Of a DNA stretch of 64,000 bases, positions 7,638 through 17,022 are shown piece by piece. How positions within the stretch are numbered: the stretch's first letter is position 1; each line of letters begins with the position of its first letter. The notes beneath the pieces were generated by a model. That model was given only the letters and a program-made list of their open reading frames with translations. It was not told the DNA's origin and made no database searches. Location: contig JAKBBA010000007.1 in assembly GCA_021808665.1 (NCBI GenBank), forward strand, positions 1 through 64,000, given 5' to 3'. This DNA is from Actinomycetes bacterium. Its GTDB lineage: Bacteria; Actinomycetota; Acidimicrobiia; Acidimicrobiales; Palsa-688. The translations under genes were made by a program, and so were the position numbers.

Positions 7638-9071
7638 TTAGAGCGAAGGCCTCCTTGTGGCCCACGGAGCTGCCTGCTCGAGTTGCGCTGCCACCTGGAT
7701 GAGAAGGTCCTCTCGGCCGTAGGCGGCGACCAGCTGAACTCCTACTGGCAGTCCCGTGGGGCTGACATGAAGGGGGAGGGATATAGCCGGCTGCCCTGTG
7801 ACGTTGAACTGCGGGGTGAACGGAACCAGTTCCGCTACGGCGCGCTGACCCGACATCGGGTCGTCCTGTGGCGGATCAAGCTCTCCTACTTTGGGAGGAA
7901 GCCCACCTAGTGTAGGAGTTAGCAGCAGGTCGTGATCGGCCCAGAATGCGCCCACCTGCCTTGTCAGCGAAACGCCAGCGTCGAGAGCGCCGGCGTACTG
8001 CAACGCAGTGAACGAGGCAGCGGCCTGGGACATGGCCCACGTCAGGGGCTCCACATCCTGGCTGGTAAGCTCCCGGCCAAGCTGGCGAGAGACGCTGTCC
8101 ATCGACATCTTCGCTTTCACCGCCCAGCGGACCATGAACCTCCTTGCCATTTCGGGATCAACTTGGGGAGCCTCGTGGCCGACGTGGTGGCCGAGGCTTT
8201 CCAGTAGGGCCGCCGCAGCTTGGACCGCGGCGACGCAGTCCGGGTGGACCGGAGCCGAGGGATTCGTGTCGGCCATGCCGATGCGAAGACCTTTCGGTTG
8301 CACGCGAAGCTCGTCCAGGTAGCTTCGCAGAGGGGGAGGGGCTATCACCACGTCTCCTAGGCCGGGCCCCTGGCCGACGTCAAGCAGAGCTGCGGTGTCC
8401 CTGACCGAGCGGCACACAACGTGCTGAACCGACAGGTCGCTTTCGTCCCGCCAAGGTCCGAGCGTCATACGTCCCCGGGAGGGCTTGAGCCCGACCAGTC
8501 CGCACATGCTCGACGGGATCCGTATCGACCCGCCGCCGTCGCTGGCGTGGGCTACGGCGACCATACCTGCTGCGACAGCAGCTGCGCTGCCTCCACTCGA
8601 ACCCCCGGGTGAGCGTGTAAGGTCGTAGGGGTTGCGCGTCGGCCCGTAGGCGTGGGGCTCAGTTATCGGCAAGATGCCGAATTCGGGCGTGTTGGTCCTC
8701 CCGAGGAAAGCGAAGCCCGCCCGGCGGTACCTGGCCACTAACCAGCTGTCAGCTGAGGCCGTCCAGCCAGCGGCTTTCAAAGCGGCGTTGCCTTGGTGGG
8801 CCGGGTCGCCGGCTGACTCCGCGTTCAGGTCTTTGATCAAGAACGGGACGCCGTGGAAAGGCCCTGGCGCCAGCCCCGCGTCGATCTCGGAGAGCGCCTT
8901 TTCGAATCGCCGGTGTATCACAGCGTTGACCCGATCGTCCACGGCCTCGACACGGGCTATCGCAGCTTCGGCCAGTTCCCTAGGGCTCACCTGCTTGTCG
9001 GCTATCAACTTTGCCTGCGCTGTGGCATCAAGCCACAACAGCTCCTGCATGTCGGCGGTCATGGTGATCAT
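7638..9071 (-). CDS. Amidase (amidase signature family)
   Basis: 477 residues, the normal length for the family. The catalytic lysine lies in FLIKDLNAE and the serine/cis-serine pair in the glycine-serine-rich [17 protein letters not shown], followed by [20 protein letters not shown]. Such enzymes hydrolyse amides to acid and ammonia; relatives include the aspartyl/glutamyl-tRNA amidotransferase subunit GatA. With no gatB or gatC nearby, and ending in GLPVGVQLV, it is better called a free-standing amidase with unknown substrate. Several ATG codons cluster at the start (9071, 9062), and the first is used here. It is the first native gene to the right of the island. Confidence 0.9.
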   Translation of the reverse strand: MITMTADMQELLWLDATAQAKLIADKQVSPRELAEAAIARVEAVDDRVNAVIHRRFEKALSEIDAGLAPGPFHGVPFLIKDLNAESAGDPAHQGNAALKAAGWTASADSWLVARYRRAGFAFLGRTNTPEFGILPITEPHAYGPTRNPYDLTRSPGGSSGGSAAAVAAGMVAVAHASDGGGSIRIPSSMCGLVGLKPSRGRMTLGPWRDESDLSVQHVVCRSVRDTAALLDVGQGPGLGDVVIAPPPLRSYLDELRVQPKGLRIGMADTNPSAPVHPDCVAAVQAAAALLESLGHHVGHEAPQVDPEMARRFMVRWAVKAKMSMDSVSRQLGRELTSQDVEPLTWAMSQAAASFTALQYAGALDAGVSLTRQVGAFWADHDLLLTPTLGGLPPKVGELDPPQDDPMSGQRAVAELVPFTPQFNVTGQPAISLPLHVSPTGLPVGVQLVAAYGREDLLIQVAAQLEQAAPWATRRPSL

Positions 9072-9126
9072 GCTATGCGGACAGAAGTCGGGGTGCTCCT
9101 TCCTGGCTAACCGGTGACGCTATAGG

Positions 9127-10434
9127 TCAGCTCTTGAGATCCCACACGGTTCCGCCGGGAGTGTCTCTCACTTCTATCCCGTTAGCGCTGAGCGCTTCTC
9201 GAACGCGGTCGGCGTCGGCGTAACGGCGGTCGGCCCGTGCTGCGCCTCGTTCGGCGAGCAGCGCCTCGACGAGTCCTCCAAGGACCTCGCGAGGATCCCT
9301 TGCCCCGGTTCTGGCGAGGTCGCCGAGCCGGACGACCATACGCCTGATCGCCTCCCGGGCGCGGTCGGGAGAATCGGACTGGATAGTGTCCGACGCCCAC
9401 GATTCAAGCGTGTCGTCGAGCTCGAGTACCGCCCGGACCGCTCCGTCGACGTTGCGGGAGCGGATGGACGAGTCGAACTCGACTTCGAGGCGGCGTGTCT
9501 CAGCGCCGAGAATGTCGCCCTGTGGGTGCCCGTCCGGCGGGTTGGCGCCTGTGTGGGCCAGCTCGGCGTCACGGCCGGCTCCCGCCTCGGCGGTCGTGCC
9601 GTCAACAGCTGTCGAGGTGGCGGCCGTTGCAGGGTTCAGACGCTCGGCAAGAGTAACCATGTCGTCGATGTCTATTACCGTCCCTGCGCTAAGGACATGA
9701 GACATGCCGGCTCGACGGATTGTGACAGTCCCGTTGCCGACGATCGTAGCGTTGCCGGCCTCGAGGTCAAAGACGCAGCACGTGTGCTCGTCGACGCCGA
9801 GGACCCATCCACCAGGCCCCATCTGGGATTCCAGGAGACTCAGACGGCTCTCTCCGAGGTAGCAGAAGCGGGTGTCGTGATTGCCACCTTCGGAATTGTC
9901 GAAATGAGGAATGACAGCTACTTCAGGTCCCAAGAAGTCCAAGAGGTTTAGCCCGTCGAGCCAGACTGGCTCCAGTCCCACTTTATAGATCTCATACACC
10001 GGGACCGTGTACCGGCCGAGGGTCAAAGCTGCCGCACTCGCGAAGACGACGGCCCCGCCTCGTGCGAGCTTGTCGGCCAACAGGCCAGGAAGATCCGTTT
10101 GTTGCCATTGGCGAAGGGCGTAAGTGGGGCTTCCGGGCCCGGCGAACACCCATCTGGCGGTCGCCACACGTGCGAGGGATCCCTGGATGTGGATCGGGTC
10201 GTCGCTTCTAGCGTCGCGCAGCTCGGCTACGTCCACCCGGCGGCCGAGGCTCGTCGCAAAGTAGTCGACGGCCCGAGACGAGATGTCGGCGGCATTCATC
10301 TGGAAGCCGTAAGGGGTGTCAAGTATTACAGCGTCGAGGGGGTCTGCGCCGAGGGAATCGAAGACCATCCGATGCGCCTTGACCATCGTCGGTGCAGTCT
10401 CGCCGGAACCCATGATTGCTAGGGTGCGCGTCAC
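9127..10434 (-). CDS. Peptidase S51-like (cyanophycinase-fold) domain fused to a cysteinyl-tRNA synthetase-like C-terminal domain
   Basis: 435 residues. Residues 1-265 resemble type-1 glutamine amidotransferase-like/S51 proteins: MGSGETAPTMVKAHR, VFAGPGSPTYALRQW and AVVFASAAALTLG, where the serine sits at the expected nucleophile elbow although the usual glycine is alanine, and VIPHFDN. After an Ala/Thr-rich linker (about 270-310), residues 315-435 read like the end of CysS: an all-helical part followed by LLAERGAARADRRYADADRV and DTPGGTVWDL. No aminoacylation core (HIGH/KMSKS) is present. The function is unknown. The gene starts within the stop of the alpha/beta hydrolase gene (4-base overlap), so the two are one transcript. 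Confidence 0.72.
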   Translation of the reverse strand: MTRTLAIMGSGETAPTMVKAHRMVFDSLGADPLDAVILDTPYGFQMNAADISSRAVDYFATSLGRRVDVAELRDARSDDPIHIQGSLARVATARWVFAGPGSPTYALRQWQQTDLPGLLADKLARGGAVVFASAAALTLGRYTVPVYEIYKVGLEPVWLDGLNLLDFLGPEVAVIPHFDNSEGGNHDTRFCYLGESRLSLLESQMGPGGWVLGVDEHTCCVFDLEAGNATIVGNGTVTIRRAGMSHVLSAGTVIDIDDMVTLAERLNPATAATSTAVDGTTAEAGAGRDAELAHTGANPPDGHPQGDILGAETRRLEVEFDSSIRSRNVDGAVRAVLELDDTLESWASDTIQSDSPDRAREAIRRMVVRLGDLARTGARDPREVLGGLVEALLAERGAARADRRYADADRVREALSANGIEVRDTPGGTVWDLKS

Positions 10435-11387
10435 GATGCGCAGTCCTCGTTGCCGGTCCGGGCCATCCAGTCCGGTTCGGCCGATGGCAGGTGAACGCCG
10501 GGGGTCTTTGGGGGGCGAGAACTAGGACGGTCCGGGGTGTTGTGTATCAAATCTCCTACCAGCGCGGGATGCTGGGCGTGAAGGTCGTGATCTCCGCGCA
10601 ACCACTTGACGTCGCAGTTGGCGATGGCGGATCCAGCGGCTTCGACCTCTTGGCGCTTACCAGGCATCCAGCGTGCGTTGGAGGCGTCGTCGGCGGCTAT
10701 CACAGTTGTCGGGCAGCTGATCTTCGAGTACAACTCGGACGGCCGGTGCCCCCAGAGGTGGCGCAGGATCTGAAGGTGGTGCTCCAAACTCAACCAGGGA
10801 CGGATGGTCCCGTCACCCTGGATCTCCATGTTTTTCAGTGTCCCGGCGATACCGGACTCCGGCCAGTCAGGGTGATGGGAGCGGACCATCTTTTCGAACT
10901 CGCCGAACGGCACCCCCCGAAGGTCTGGTGGCGTCAGAGCCGCCTTGCAGGTCGGCCAGTCGGCGAAACGACTGGAAAGCTCGATCGTCCCGCCGTCGAC
11001 TAAAACCAACCCTCCTGCGCAGCCGGCATGGCGCGCGGTGAAGTCGAGAACAACGTTAGCCCCCCAACTTTGCCCGGCTATGACGGGTGCCCTGTCAGTC
11101 CACGATAGGTGGTCGATGACCCCAAGCAGGTCTGCCCCGATGGTCTCGAAGTCGTAGCCCCCTTCAGGTTTGGACGAGTGCCCATGGCCGCGGAGGTCCA
11201 CGGCAGCGACTGGATGGTCCAAACCGGCTAGGAAGTCCCCGACTCCGCACCATAGGCACGCGTTCGAAGCGAGGCCGTGAACCAAAAGGGCAGGGCGCGC
11301 GTTGCCTCGCAGGTTCCACGTGAGCACGGAAAGCCCCACGCCGTCTTCGACTTGGACGGTCGTGCGCTCGGTACGTTGGTCGGTCAT
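10431..11387 (-). CDS. Alpha/beta-fold hydrolase
   Basis: 318 residues with the classic layout: oxyanion-hole motif LLVHGLASN, strand-turn AVDLRGHGHS, nucleophile elbow AGQSWGANV (serine), a variable lid, and a C-terminal catalytic histidine in LRGDHDLHAQHP. This is an esterase, epoxide hydrolase or C-C hydrolase type; the substrate is not evident. It is translationally coupled to the downstream S51-like fusion gene (shared ATGA). No obvious promoter motif was identified upstream. Confidence 0.88.
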   Translation of the reverse strand: MTDQRTERTTVQVEDGVGLSVLTWNLRGNARPALLVHGLASNACLWCGVGDFLAGLDHPVAAVDLRGHGHSSKPEGGYDFETIGADLLGVIDHLSWTDRAPVIAGQSWGANVVLDFTARHAGCAGGLVLVDGGTIELSSRFADWPTCKAALTPPDLRGVPFGEFEKMVRSHHPDWPESGIAGTLKNMEIQGDGTIRPWLSLEHHLQILRHLWGHRPSELYSKISCPTTVIAADDASNARWMPGKRQEVEAAGSAIANCDVKWLRGDHDLHAQHPALVGDLIHNTPDRPSSRPPKTPGVHLPSAEPDWMARTGNEDCAS

Positions 11388-11440
11388 ATATACAAGTTTG
11401 GCGGCAATCGCGATGTTGTCGGCGAGACCTCAGGGCCCGA

Positions 11441-11463
11441 GCCCTTGGGAAGGCCCCAAGGGC
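11441..11463 (-). terminator. Hairpin directly after the DUF2017 gene
   Basis: A perfect 9-bp inverted repeat GCCCTTGGG / CCCAAGGGC with a 5-base loop abuts the stop codon at 11464 on the minus strand. It lacks a T-run, as is common for actinobacterial transcription ends. It separates the ctaA-clpS-DUF2017 unit from the hydrolase pair. Confidence 0.55.
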
Positions 11464-11961
11464 CTACTTGTGCGATAGGGCTTCCACCGATTCTTCGAGC
11501 AGGAAACTCAGCCACAGATACGCCGACTCTTCCGGGGTCTCCGGCTTGCGAGGAGGGTCGTCCTCTTGGACGTCAAGGTAGGTTCCCAGGACCAGCCGCA
11601 TCGAGTTGACCGCCTTGACCCATGCGAGCATCTGTCCTTCGTCCAGGCTTTTGCCTGCGAGCGATGCGATAACCGTACGGCACTCGTCGCGGTGCCGTTC
11701 GACCAGGTCGTCCTGCATGAGCCTTCGGTACTCCTCCTGGCGTTCGAGGTCTGTTTGTTGGCTGTATGCAGGCGGGAACAGCCGGTGCATCACAGGAGCG
11801 CCAGGGTCGTCTAGCAGTGCGAGTAGTTGAGACATCAGTTCGCCGAGAACGTTGCGCAGACCGTCGTCGAGAGCGATCCGGTACGTTGCTGTCTTAGCGT
11901 CCCATTTGAACGTCCGGGACGAGAAGCGCGGGATCAGTTGTCGTGCTCCATTGTCGCCCAC
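11464..11961 (-). CDS. DUF2017 family protein
   Basis: 165 residues, all-helical, with a start typical of the family ([20 protein letters not shown]), [20 protein letters not shown] in the middle and a tail ending [20 protein letters not shown]2017 genes in actinobacteria usually follow clpS, as here. The function is not established; the constant pairing suggests a role with the Clp protease adaptor. The gene overlaps clpS by 28 bases. Confidence 0.88.
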   Translation of the reverse strand: MGDNGARQLIPRFSSRTFKWDAKTATYRIALDDGLRNVLGELMSQLLALLDDPGAPVMHRLFPPAYSQQTDLERQEEYRRLMQDDLVERHRDECRTVIASLAGKSLDEGQMLAWVKAVNSMRLVLGTYLDVQEDDPPRKPETPEESAYLWLSFLLEESVEALSHK

Positions 11962-12239
11962 AGGCCATGCTCATGCAGACGGAAGACGTCCATCTCCGCC
12001 TTCTCCCGGGGGCCGTGGGACACGACTGCCTTGCCCTTGTGGTGGACATCGAGCATCAGTTTCTCGGCTCGCTCCTTGCTGTAGCCGAAAAGCTTCTGGA
12101 GCACGAACGTCACGTAGGACATCAGATTAACCGGGTCGTTCCAAACTATGACCTTCCACGGAAGGCTGGTTCCTGTCAGAGAGTCAGTCTCTACGATCCC
12201 GACGGGGGCCGAGGACGCAGCTTTGAAGCCGTATGTCAC
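11934..12239 (-). CDS. clpS: ATP-dependent Clp protease adaptor ClpS
   Basis: 101 residues. The family motif [20 protein letters not shown], then [20 protein letters not shown] and a [10 protein letters not shown] stretch, identifies ClpS. ClpS docks on the ClpA/ClpC N-domain and delivers N-degron substrates. The GTG start overlaps the ctaA stop (GTGA), so clpS is translated from the ctaA message, with DUF2017 following. The N-terminal 25 residues are the flexible extension. Confidence 0.95.
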   Translation of the reverse strand: MTYGFKAASSAPVGIVETDSLTGTSLPWKVIVWNDPVNLMSYVTFVLQKLFGYSKERAEKLMLDVHHKGKAVVSHGPREKAEMDVFRLHEHGLWATMEHDN

Positions 12240-13198
12240 GATCGGACCTTCTCCCGTTGGGTGGGAGGAAGCTCGGACATTGGGCTCAAGTCAGATGCGG
12301 GATGGGCCCACAGGCCCATGTAGTACTGGACCGCTGCAATAACCAGGAGGCTGGCGCCCGCTACGTGGAGGGCTACGATGCCGACGGGGTCGCCGCTGAA
12401 GTACTGCGTATACCCGATAGCTGCCTGCGCTCCAAGAGCAAGCAGCATCATGAGGCCTCGCTTCATCACCGGCCTAGGAGCACCGCTTCGCGACAGCGAC
12501 CACAACATGGCGAGGGTGATCGCCAGGAACACCTCCGCCGACGAACCGTGAAGTTGGGCGACCGCATGCAGGGAGAAAGGGTAGCGGGGGGTTCCTGGGG
12601 CTCCCCCGTGAGGTCCGGTAGAGGTTACGACAGTTCCGAGGGTTGCCACTACGGCCAAAGCGACCATAGCGAGGCGTGCAAGTGCGATCTGGCTCCTCCC
12701 AACCATGGGCCGCGCCGGCCCGGCGTTGTCGGGGAGCTTCGCGCGTTGGTGGAGCGCTACGGCCACGGCGAGAAAGACCAGTCCGACCAAGAAGTGGATG
12801 CTGACTACTACTGGGTCGAGCTTGGTGAGGACGACAATTCCTCCGATGACGACCTCGGCTGCCAGCCCCAGAACCATTGCGGCCGATAGCCAGGTCAGGT
12901 CACGGCGGCGGGGTCGTCGTAGCAGGGCGGCCGCGAGCATCCCTATCGAGGCGACCGAAACGGCAGCGTTGATGAGCCGGTTGGCGAACTCCACCCACGC
13001 GTGGAAGCGGAGGGGAGCGACGATGCTCGTCTTGGTGCAGTCAGGCCACGTAGAACACCCGAGCCCCGAGCCGGTCAGCCGGACGGCCGCCCCGGAGACG
13101 ATCGTGAGTGTCAGAGCGCAAACCGCCAAGAAAGCCATCAGCCTGAAAGCCTCAGGGGAAACGCCGCGGCGCGGGAAGCGGGCGGCTGGAGGGTTCAT
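12236..13198 (-). CDS. ctaA: Heme A synthase CtaA (COX15-like)
   Basis: 320 residues from ATG 13198, which follows TTGGAGG; the open frame extends further up but that part looks spurious. Eight hydrophobic helices are apparent. The haem-ligand histidines lie in [33 protein letters not shown] and [10 protein letters not shown]. The first loop has the cysteine pair [10 protein letters not shown] seen in actinobacterial and Bacillus CtaA. The enzyme oxidises the C8 methyl of heme O to make heme A for cytochrome aa3 oxidase. It is divergent from ctaB with an 86-bp gap and is the first gene of a unit with clpS and DUF2017. Confidence 0.95.
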   Translation of the reverse strand: MNPPAARFPRRGVSPEAFRLMAFLAVCALTLTIVSGAAVRLTGSGLGCSTWPDCTKTSIVAPLRFHAWVEFANRLINAAVSVASIGMLAAALLRRPRRRDLTWLSAAMVLGLAAEVVIGGIVVLTKLDPVVVSIHFLVGLVFLAVAVALHQRAKLPDNAGPARPMVGRSQIALARLAMVALAVVATLGTVVTSTGPHGGAPGTPRYPFSLHAVAQLHGSSAEVFLAITLAMLWSLSRSGAPRPVMKRGLMMLLALGAQAAIGYTQYFSGDPVGIVALHVAGASLLVIAAVQYYMGLWAHPASDLSPMSELPPTQREKVRS

Positions 13199-13284
13199 CG
13201 CCTCCAATGCTAGAACGGGCGAGAAGCAAAAGACCAACGCCCTCACTTTGTCTTTTGACTCCGACCTGCCGTAGGGTGGGTGAG

Positions 13285-14187
13285 ATGTCCGCGGTCGTAT
13301 CGGCAACTCTTGGTGTTTCTGCGGCTAGCCGTGTTAGAGGTTTCGTGGCTCTGACCAAGCCGCGGATCATCGAGCTTCTGCTGGTCACGACGATTCCCAC
13401 GATGTTCGTCGCTGAAAGAGGCCTTCCCAGAATAACCTTAATGCTCTCAACTTTAGTCGGAGGGACCCTGGCGGCGGGAGGGGCTAACGCCATAAACATG
13501 GTGGTTGACCGGGACATCGACGCCGTGATGAAGCGGACCCGCAGCAGGCCCCTCGTCACCGGCGTCATAACACCCGCCCAGGCGATGGTGTTTGCTCTCG
13601 GTTTGGAAGTTGCCGCCTTCGCCGAGTTGTGGGCCACGGTCAACCTCCTCTCGGCCGTTCTGGCCGTAAGCGCCACGGCGTTTTACGTGTTCGTTTACAC
13701 GATGTGGCTGAAGCGGACCTCCAGGCAGAACATCGTCATAGGTGGTGCCGCAGGAGCCGTTCCGGTGTTGGTCGGCTGGGCTGCGGTCCGTGGAAACCTG
13801 GGTCTTGCGCCCATCGTGCTCTTCGTGCTGATGTTCCTCTGGACCCCTCCGCACTTCTGGGCGTTGGCTATCCGCTACCGGGAGGACTACCGCTCGGTGG
13901 ACGTTCCGATGCTCCCGGTGGTCACGTCGATGCGAAAGACTGCTGGTCAGATCCTTGTCTATACGATCCTCGTTGTAGCGGCATCCGGTGCTTTCGGCGT
14001 GGCTGCGAGCCTGGGGGCTGTCTATTGGGCTGCCGCCGCTGCCTTCGGAGCGGTATTCGTCTACTTCGCCTTCGGCCTGTGGCGAACGCCGAGCGACGAG
14101 AAGGCGATGAGGCTTTTCCACTGGTCGATCAGCTACGTCACGTTGCTCTTCGTGGCGATGGCCGTCGACGCGTTGGTCTTCCGCTAA
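13285..14187 (+). CDS. ctaB: Protoheme IX farnesyltransferase (heme O synthase) CtaB
   Basis: 300 residues from ATG 13285, preceded by a purine-rich GTAGGGTGGGTGAG. The UbiA-family prenyl-diphosphate motif INMVVDRDIDAVMKRTRSRP and the second motif YREDYRSVDVPMLPV are intact, with TPPHFWALAI between them. Multiple membrane helices follow. It transfers a farnesyl group from farnesyl diphosphate to protoheme, giving heme O, the substrate of CtaA next door. Confidence 0.96.
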   Translation: MSAVVSATLGVSAASRVRGFVALTKPRIIELLLVTTIPTMFVAERGLPRITLMLSTLVGGTLAAGGANAINMVVDRDIDAVMKRTRSRPLVTGVITPAQAMVFALGLEVAAFAELWATVNLLSAVLAVSATAFYVFVYTMWLKRTSRQNIVIGGAAGAVPVLVGWAAVRGNLGLAPIVLFVLMFLWTPPHFWALAIRYREDYRSVDVPMLPVVTSMRKTAGQILVYTILVVAASGAFGVAASLGAVYWAAAAAFGAVFVYFAFGLWRTPSDEKAMRLFHWSISYVTLLFVAMAVDALVFR

Positions 14188-14269
14188 TCGCAACCAGTCG
14201 CCGCTCTTGAGGCGCAGTTCGGGCCCGCCGGACAAGCCGGTCTGGCTTAGTGCGCCCTACTCAAGTCGG

Positions 14270-15052
14270 CTACTCCCAGCGGAAGGTTCTAGAGGCTAGC
14301 GCTGGGGCCAACAGAGCCCACGTCGAGAGGACGATCCAAGCCCCCCAGCTCTGCGACGAGCCAGCGGTCAGGCTTGCGTGCAGCACCTGAGACAGGGCGC
14401 CGGCGGGAAGGCCGTCAGCTATGTAGCGCAGAGCTGACGGTAGCTGGGAGAGAGGAAAGAGCATTCCGCCGAGCAAGAGCAAAAGGATGTACAGGCCGTT
14501 AGCAGCAGCGAGGGTCACTTCGCCTCTGAGGGAACCAGCCATCAGCAGACCTAGCCCTGCGAATGCGGCGGTCCCGGCGACCACGGCGACGACGCCCAGA
14601 GCTATGTTCCCGGCGGGCCTCCACCCGAAGGCGAGGGCGATGCCCGACAGCACGATCAGCTGGAACACTTCCACGGCGGCCGTGGCGGTGATCTTGGCGG
14701 CTAGGAGCTTCGGTCTGCCAAGCGGTGTAGCCCCGAGACGTTTCAGCACTCCGTACTGGCGTTCGAACCCGGTGGCGATACCCAAGCTGACCATCGACGA
14801 CGACATGACCGCCAAGGCGAGAACGCCCGGGGCGAGAAAGTCGACGGGATGGAGGATTCCCCCAGGCAAGGGCAGAACCTTGACCGCCGAGAAGAAGACG
14901 AGTAGACCGACCGGGATGGCCAAGTTGAGAAGGACGGCGTCTCCCCTGCGTAAGGTTGATCGCAGTTCGGCGGCTGTCTGCGCTCGCCATGCTCTAGGAC
15001 GGCTCTGCGCGAGGCGGTGAAACGCCGTCCTGCGCCCGCTGTCCGGTCTCAC
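14270..15052 (-). CDS. ABC-2 type exporter, membrane subunit
   Basis: 260 residues with about six hydrophobic segments (for example AVLLNLAIPVGLLVFFSAV, ALGVVAVVAGTAAFAGLGLLMAG and LYILLLLLGGMLFPL, the last with the loop typical of ABC-2 permeases). It overlaps the upstream ATPase gene by 4 bases, so the two form an exporter. The substrate is unknown; drug, lipid or natural-product export is typical for the family. Confidence 0.85.
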   Translation of the reverse strand: MRPDSGRRTAFHRLAQSRPRAWRAQTAAELRSTLRRGDAVLLNLAIPVGLLVFFSAVKVLPLPGGILHPVDFLAPGVLALAVMSSSMVSLGIATGFERQYGVLKRLGATPLGRPKLLAAKITATAAVEVFQLIVLSGIALAFGWRPAGNIALGVVAVVAGTAAFAGLGLLMAGSLRGEVTLAAANGLYILLLLLGGMLFPLSQLPSALRYIADGLPAGALSQVLHASLTAGSSQSWGAWIVLSTWALLAPALASRTFRWE

Positions 15053-16023
15053 TGGTCGACCTCGCGATCTTCAGTGCCGCCTGTCACATCCAAGAACACG
15101 TCCTCGAGGCTCGCACCGACCCGCAGACCTCCCAGAGGCACGCCCTGATCTACCAACCATGAGGTCACGGCTCCTACGAGGTCTCCTGGACCTTTGGGCG
15201 CCGTGACGTGGCTGGCTGACACGGTATAAGCCCCGGGCCCCGTTTCTCGGACTTCCGCCGAGATGTGAAGGGCCAGGCTTTCCGTGTCGATGCCCATCGG
15301 GGTGTTGAAATGGATCTGACCTGACCGGGGTGACCGACTCACGAGCTCCGACGGGCTGCCCAACTCCACCAACCGGCCACTGTCCAGGATGGCTATCCGG
15401 TCGGCGATCTTGTCCGCTTCGTCTAGTTCGTGGGTGGTTACTAATACGGCTGCCCCGTCGTGGCGAAGGGCTGACACTTTCTCCCTGATCACGAGGCGAC
15501 CGCGAGGGTCGACCCCGGCAGTCGGCTCGTCGAGGAAGGCTACAGCGGGCCGTCCCACGAGAGCCAACGCGAGTGATACCCGCTGCTGCTCTCCTCCTGA
15601 GAGGCGCCGCCAGGGGGTCCTGGCAACTCCGGCTAGGTCCAGGTCCTCGATTAGACCATCGACGTCTAATGGATTGTCGTAGAAAGCGCTGAAGAGCTGC
15701 AAGGCTTCCCTGGCGCCCATGCCCGGATACACACCGCCCTTCTGGAGCATCACGCCTATCTTGGACGCCAAGGCACGGTGCTCGCTGCGCTTCGAAGGGT
15801 CTAGGCCTAGGACCCTGACTCGTCCCTGGGTCGGCCTGCGGTAACCCTCAAGAGTCTCGACCGTCGACGTTTTCCCTGCACCGTTACGCCCGAGGAGGGC
15901 GACGACTTCTCCGGCGGCTACCCTTAAGTCCAGTGAGGCCACGGCGACTTTATCCCCGTAGCAGACTTTCAGGTTTTCCACTTCTACCGCTGACTCTTGA
16001 TATCTCACTGCGGCCGTCAACAT
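15049..16023 (-). CDS. ABC exporter ATP-binding protein
   Basis: Walker A LGRNGAGKTSTVE, signature LSGGEQQRVSLALAL, Walker B AVAFLDEPTAGVD and H-loop VLVTTHELDEADK are all present, followed by an accessory C-terminal domain of about 90 residues. The open frame continues to 16353, but the first 110 codons overlap the divergent transporter gene and look non-coding. ATG at 16023 or 16065 is more likely, and neither has a clear ribosome-binding site. It pairs with the permease at 14270-15052. Confidence 0.88.
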   Translation of the reverse strand: MLTAAVRYQESAVEVENLKVCYGDKVAVASLDLRVAAGEVVALLGRNGAGKTSTVETLEGYRRPTQGRVRVLGLDPSKRSEHRALASKIGVMLQKGGVYPGMGAREALQLFSAFYDNPLDVDGLIEDLDLAGVARTPWRRLSGGEQQRVSLALALVGRPAVAFLDEPTAGVDPRGRLVIREKVSALRHDGAAVLVTTHELDEADKIADRIAILDSGRLVELGSPSELVSRSPRSGQIHFNTPMGIDTESLALHISAEVRETGPGAYTVSASHVTAPKGPGDLVGAVTSWLVDQGVPLGGLRVGASLEDVFLDVTGGTEDREVDQ

Positions 16024-16074
16024 ATCGTGTTGGTCGTTGCGAGCAGCGCCAATGACCGTGTTCATGGAGGATAT

Positions 16075-17022
16075 GTGATCGAGGCCAGAAATCTGACTAA
16101 GGCCTACGGGTCCACTTTGGCGGTTGACGATCTCAGCTTCGACGTGCAGCCGGGCAGCGTTACGGGGTTCCTCGGGCCTAACGGTGCCGGTAAGACGACG
16201 ACGATGCGGATGATAGTTGGTCTCGACCGTCCGACCAGCGGCTCGGTCACGATAGACGGGCGCACCTACAGGGACCTGCCTGTGCCGCTTCAAGAGGTCG
16301 GTGCTCTGCTGGACGCCAAGGCCTTTAACGGCGGACGATCCGGTTACAACCACCTTCTCTGCCTCGCCCAGGCCAACGGGATCCCTAAACGGCGCGTGGA
16401 CGAGGTCCTCGCTATCGTGGGTATGGAGTCCGCCGCAAAGCGGCGAGCCAAGGCTTTCTCGTTGGGAATGGGTCAGAGGTTGGGTATAGCAGCGGCGTTG
16501 CTCGGTGACCCGCAGATCCTCATCTTCGACGAGCCGGTGAACGGGCTCGACCCCGAAGGTATCGCCTGGGTCCGCCGCTTGATGAGAGATTTGGCATCAG
16601 TGGGCAGGACCGTGTTCGTCTCGAGCCATCTCATGAGCGAGATGGCGTTGACCGCCGACCACGTCATAGTGATCGGCCGCGGACGTCTAATCCGTGACGA
16701 GTCTATGTCCAGCTTCATCGATTCAAGCTCCACGCGCTCTGTCTTGGTCCGGTCGCCGGAGGCAGCCCGCCTTGGTGCGCTAGTGCGTGATGCCGGGGCG
16801 ACCGTACGATCCGACGACAGCGGAGCGTTGGCGCTTGTAGGTATCGAAGCAGCCCGTGTCGGTGAGATCGCTGCCGCGGCGGGGATCGTTCTGCACGAAC
16901 TGGCCCCTCAACGGGCGTCTCTCGAGGAGGCCTTTATGGAATTGACCAGCGACAGCGTCGAGTTCCACGCTTCGGACTCTGCGGACCCTGTCTCGGTCAG
17001 TAGCGAGAAAGGCACAATATGA
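16075..17022 (+). CDS. ABC transporter ATP-binding protein (BcrA/NatA type)
   Basis: 315 residues from GTG 16075, which has GGAGG 5 bases upstream. Walker A FLGPNGAGKTTTMRM, Walker B ILIFDEPVNGLDPEG and a signature of the variant form FSLGMGQRLGIAAAL are seen. That variant is characteristic of BcrA-like drug and peptide exporters. The C-terminal region includes RSVLVRSPEAARLGALV, typical of the family. It is coupled to the permease downstream (4-base overlap). Confidence 0.92.
   Translation: MIEARNLTKAYGSTLAVDDLSFDVQPGSVTGFLGPNGAGKTTTMRMIVGLDRPTSGSVTIDGRTYRDLPVPLQEVGALLDAKAFNGGRSGYNHLLCLAQANGIPKRRVDEVLAIVGMESAAKRRAKAFSLGMGQRLGIAAALLGDPQILIFDEPVNGLDPEGIAWVRRLMRDLASVGRTVFVSSHLMSEMALTADHVIVIGRGRLIRDESMSSFIDSSSTRSVLVRSPEAARLGALVRDAGATVRSDDSGALALVGIEAARVGEIAAAAGIVLHELAPQRASLEEAFMELTSDSVEFHASDSADPVSVSSEKGTI

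Noticed and set aside
13453..14235. 260-codon minus-strand frame across ctaB
   Set aside because: Low-complexity charged protein antisense to a clear UbiA-family enzyme.
14188..14269. AAGCC/GGCTT hairpin between ctaB and the ABC permease as a terminator
   Set aside because: The stem is only 5 bp; a convergent terminator is expected here but cannot be supported.
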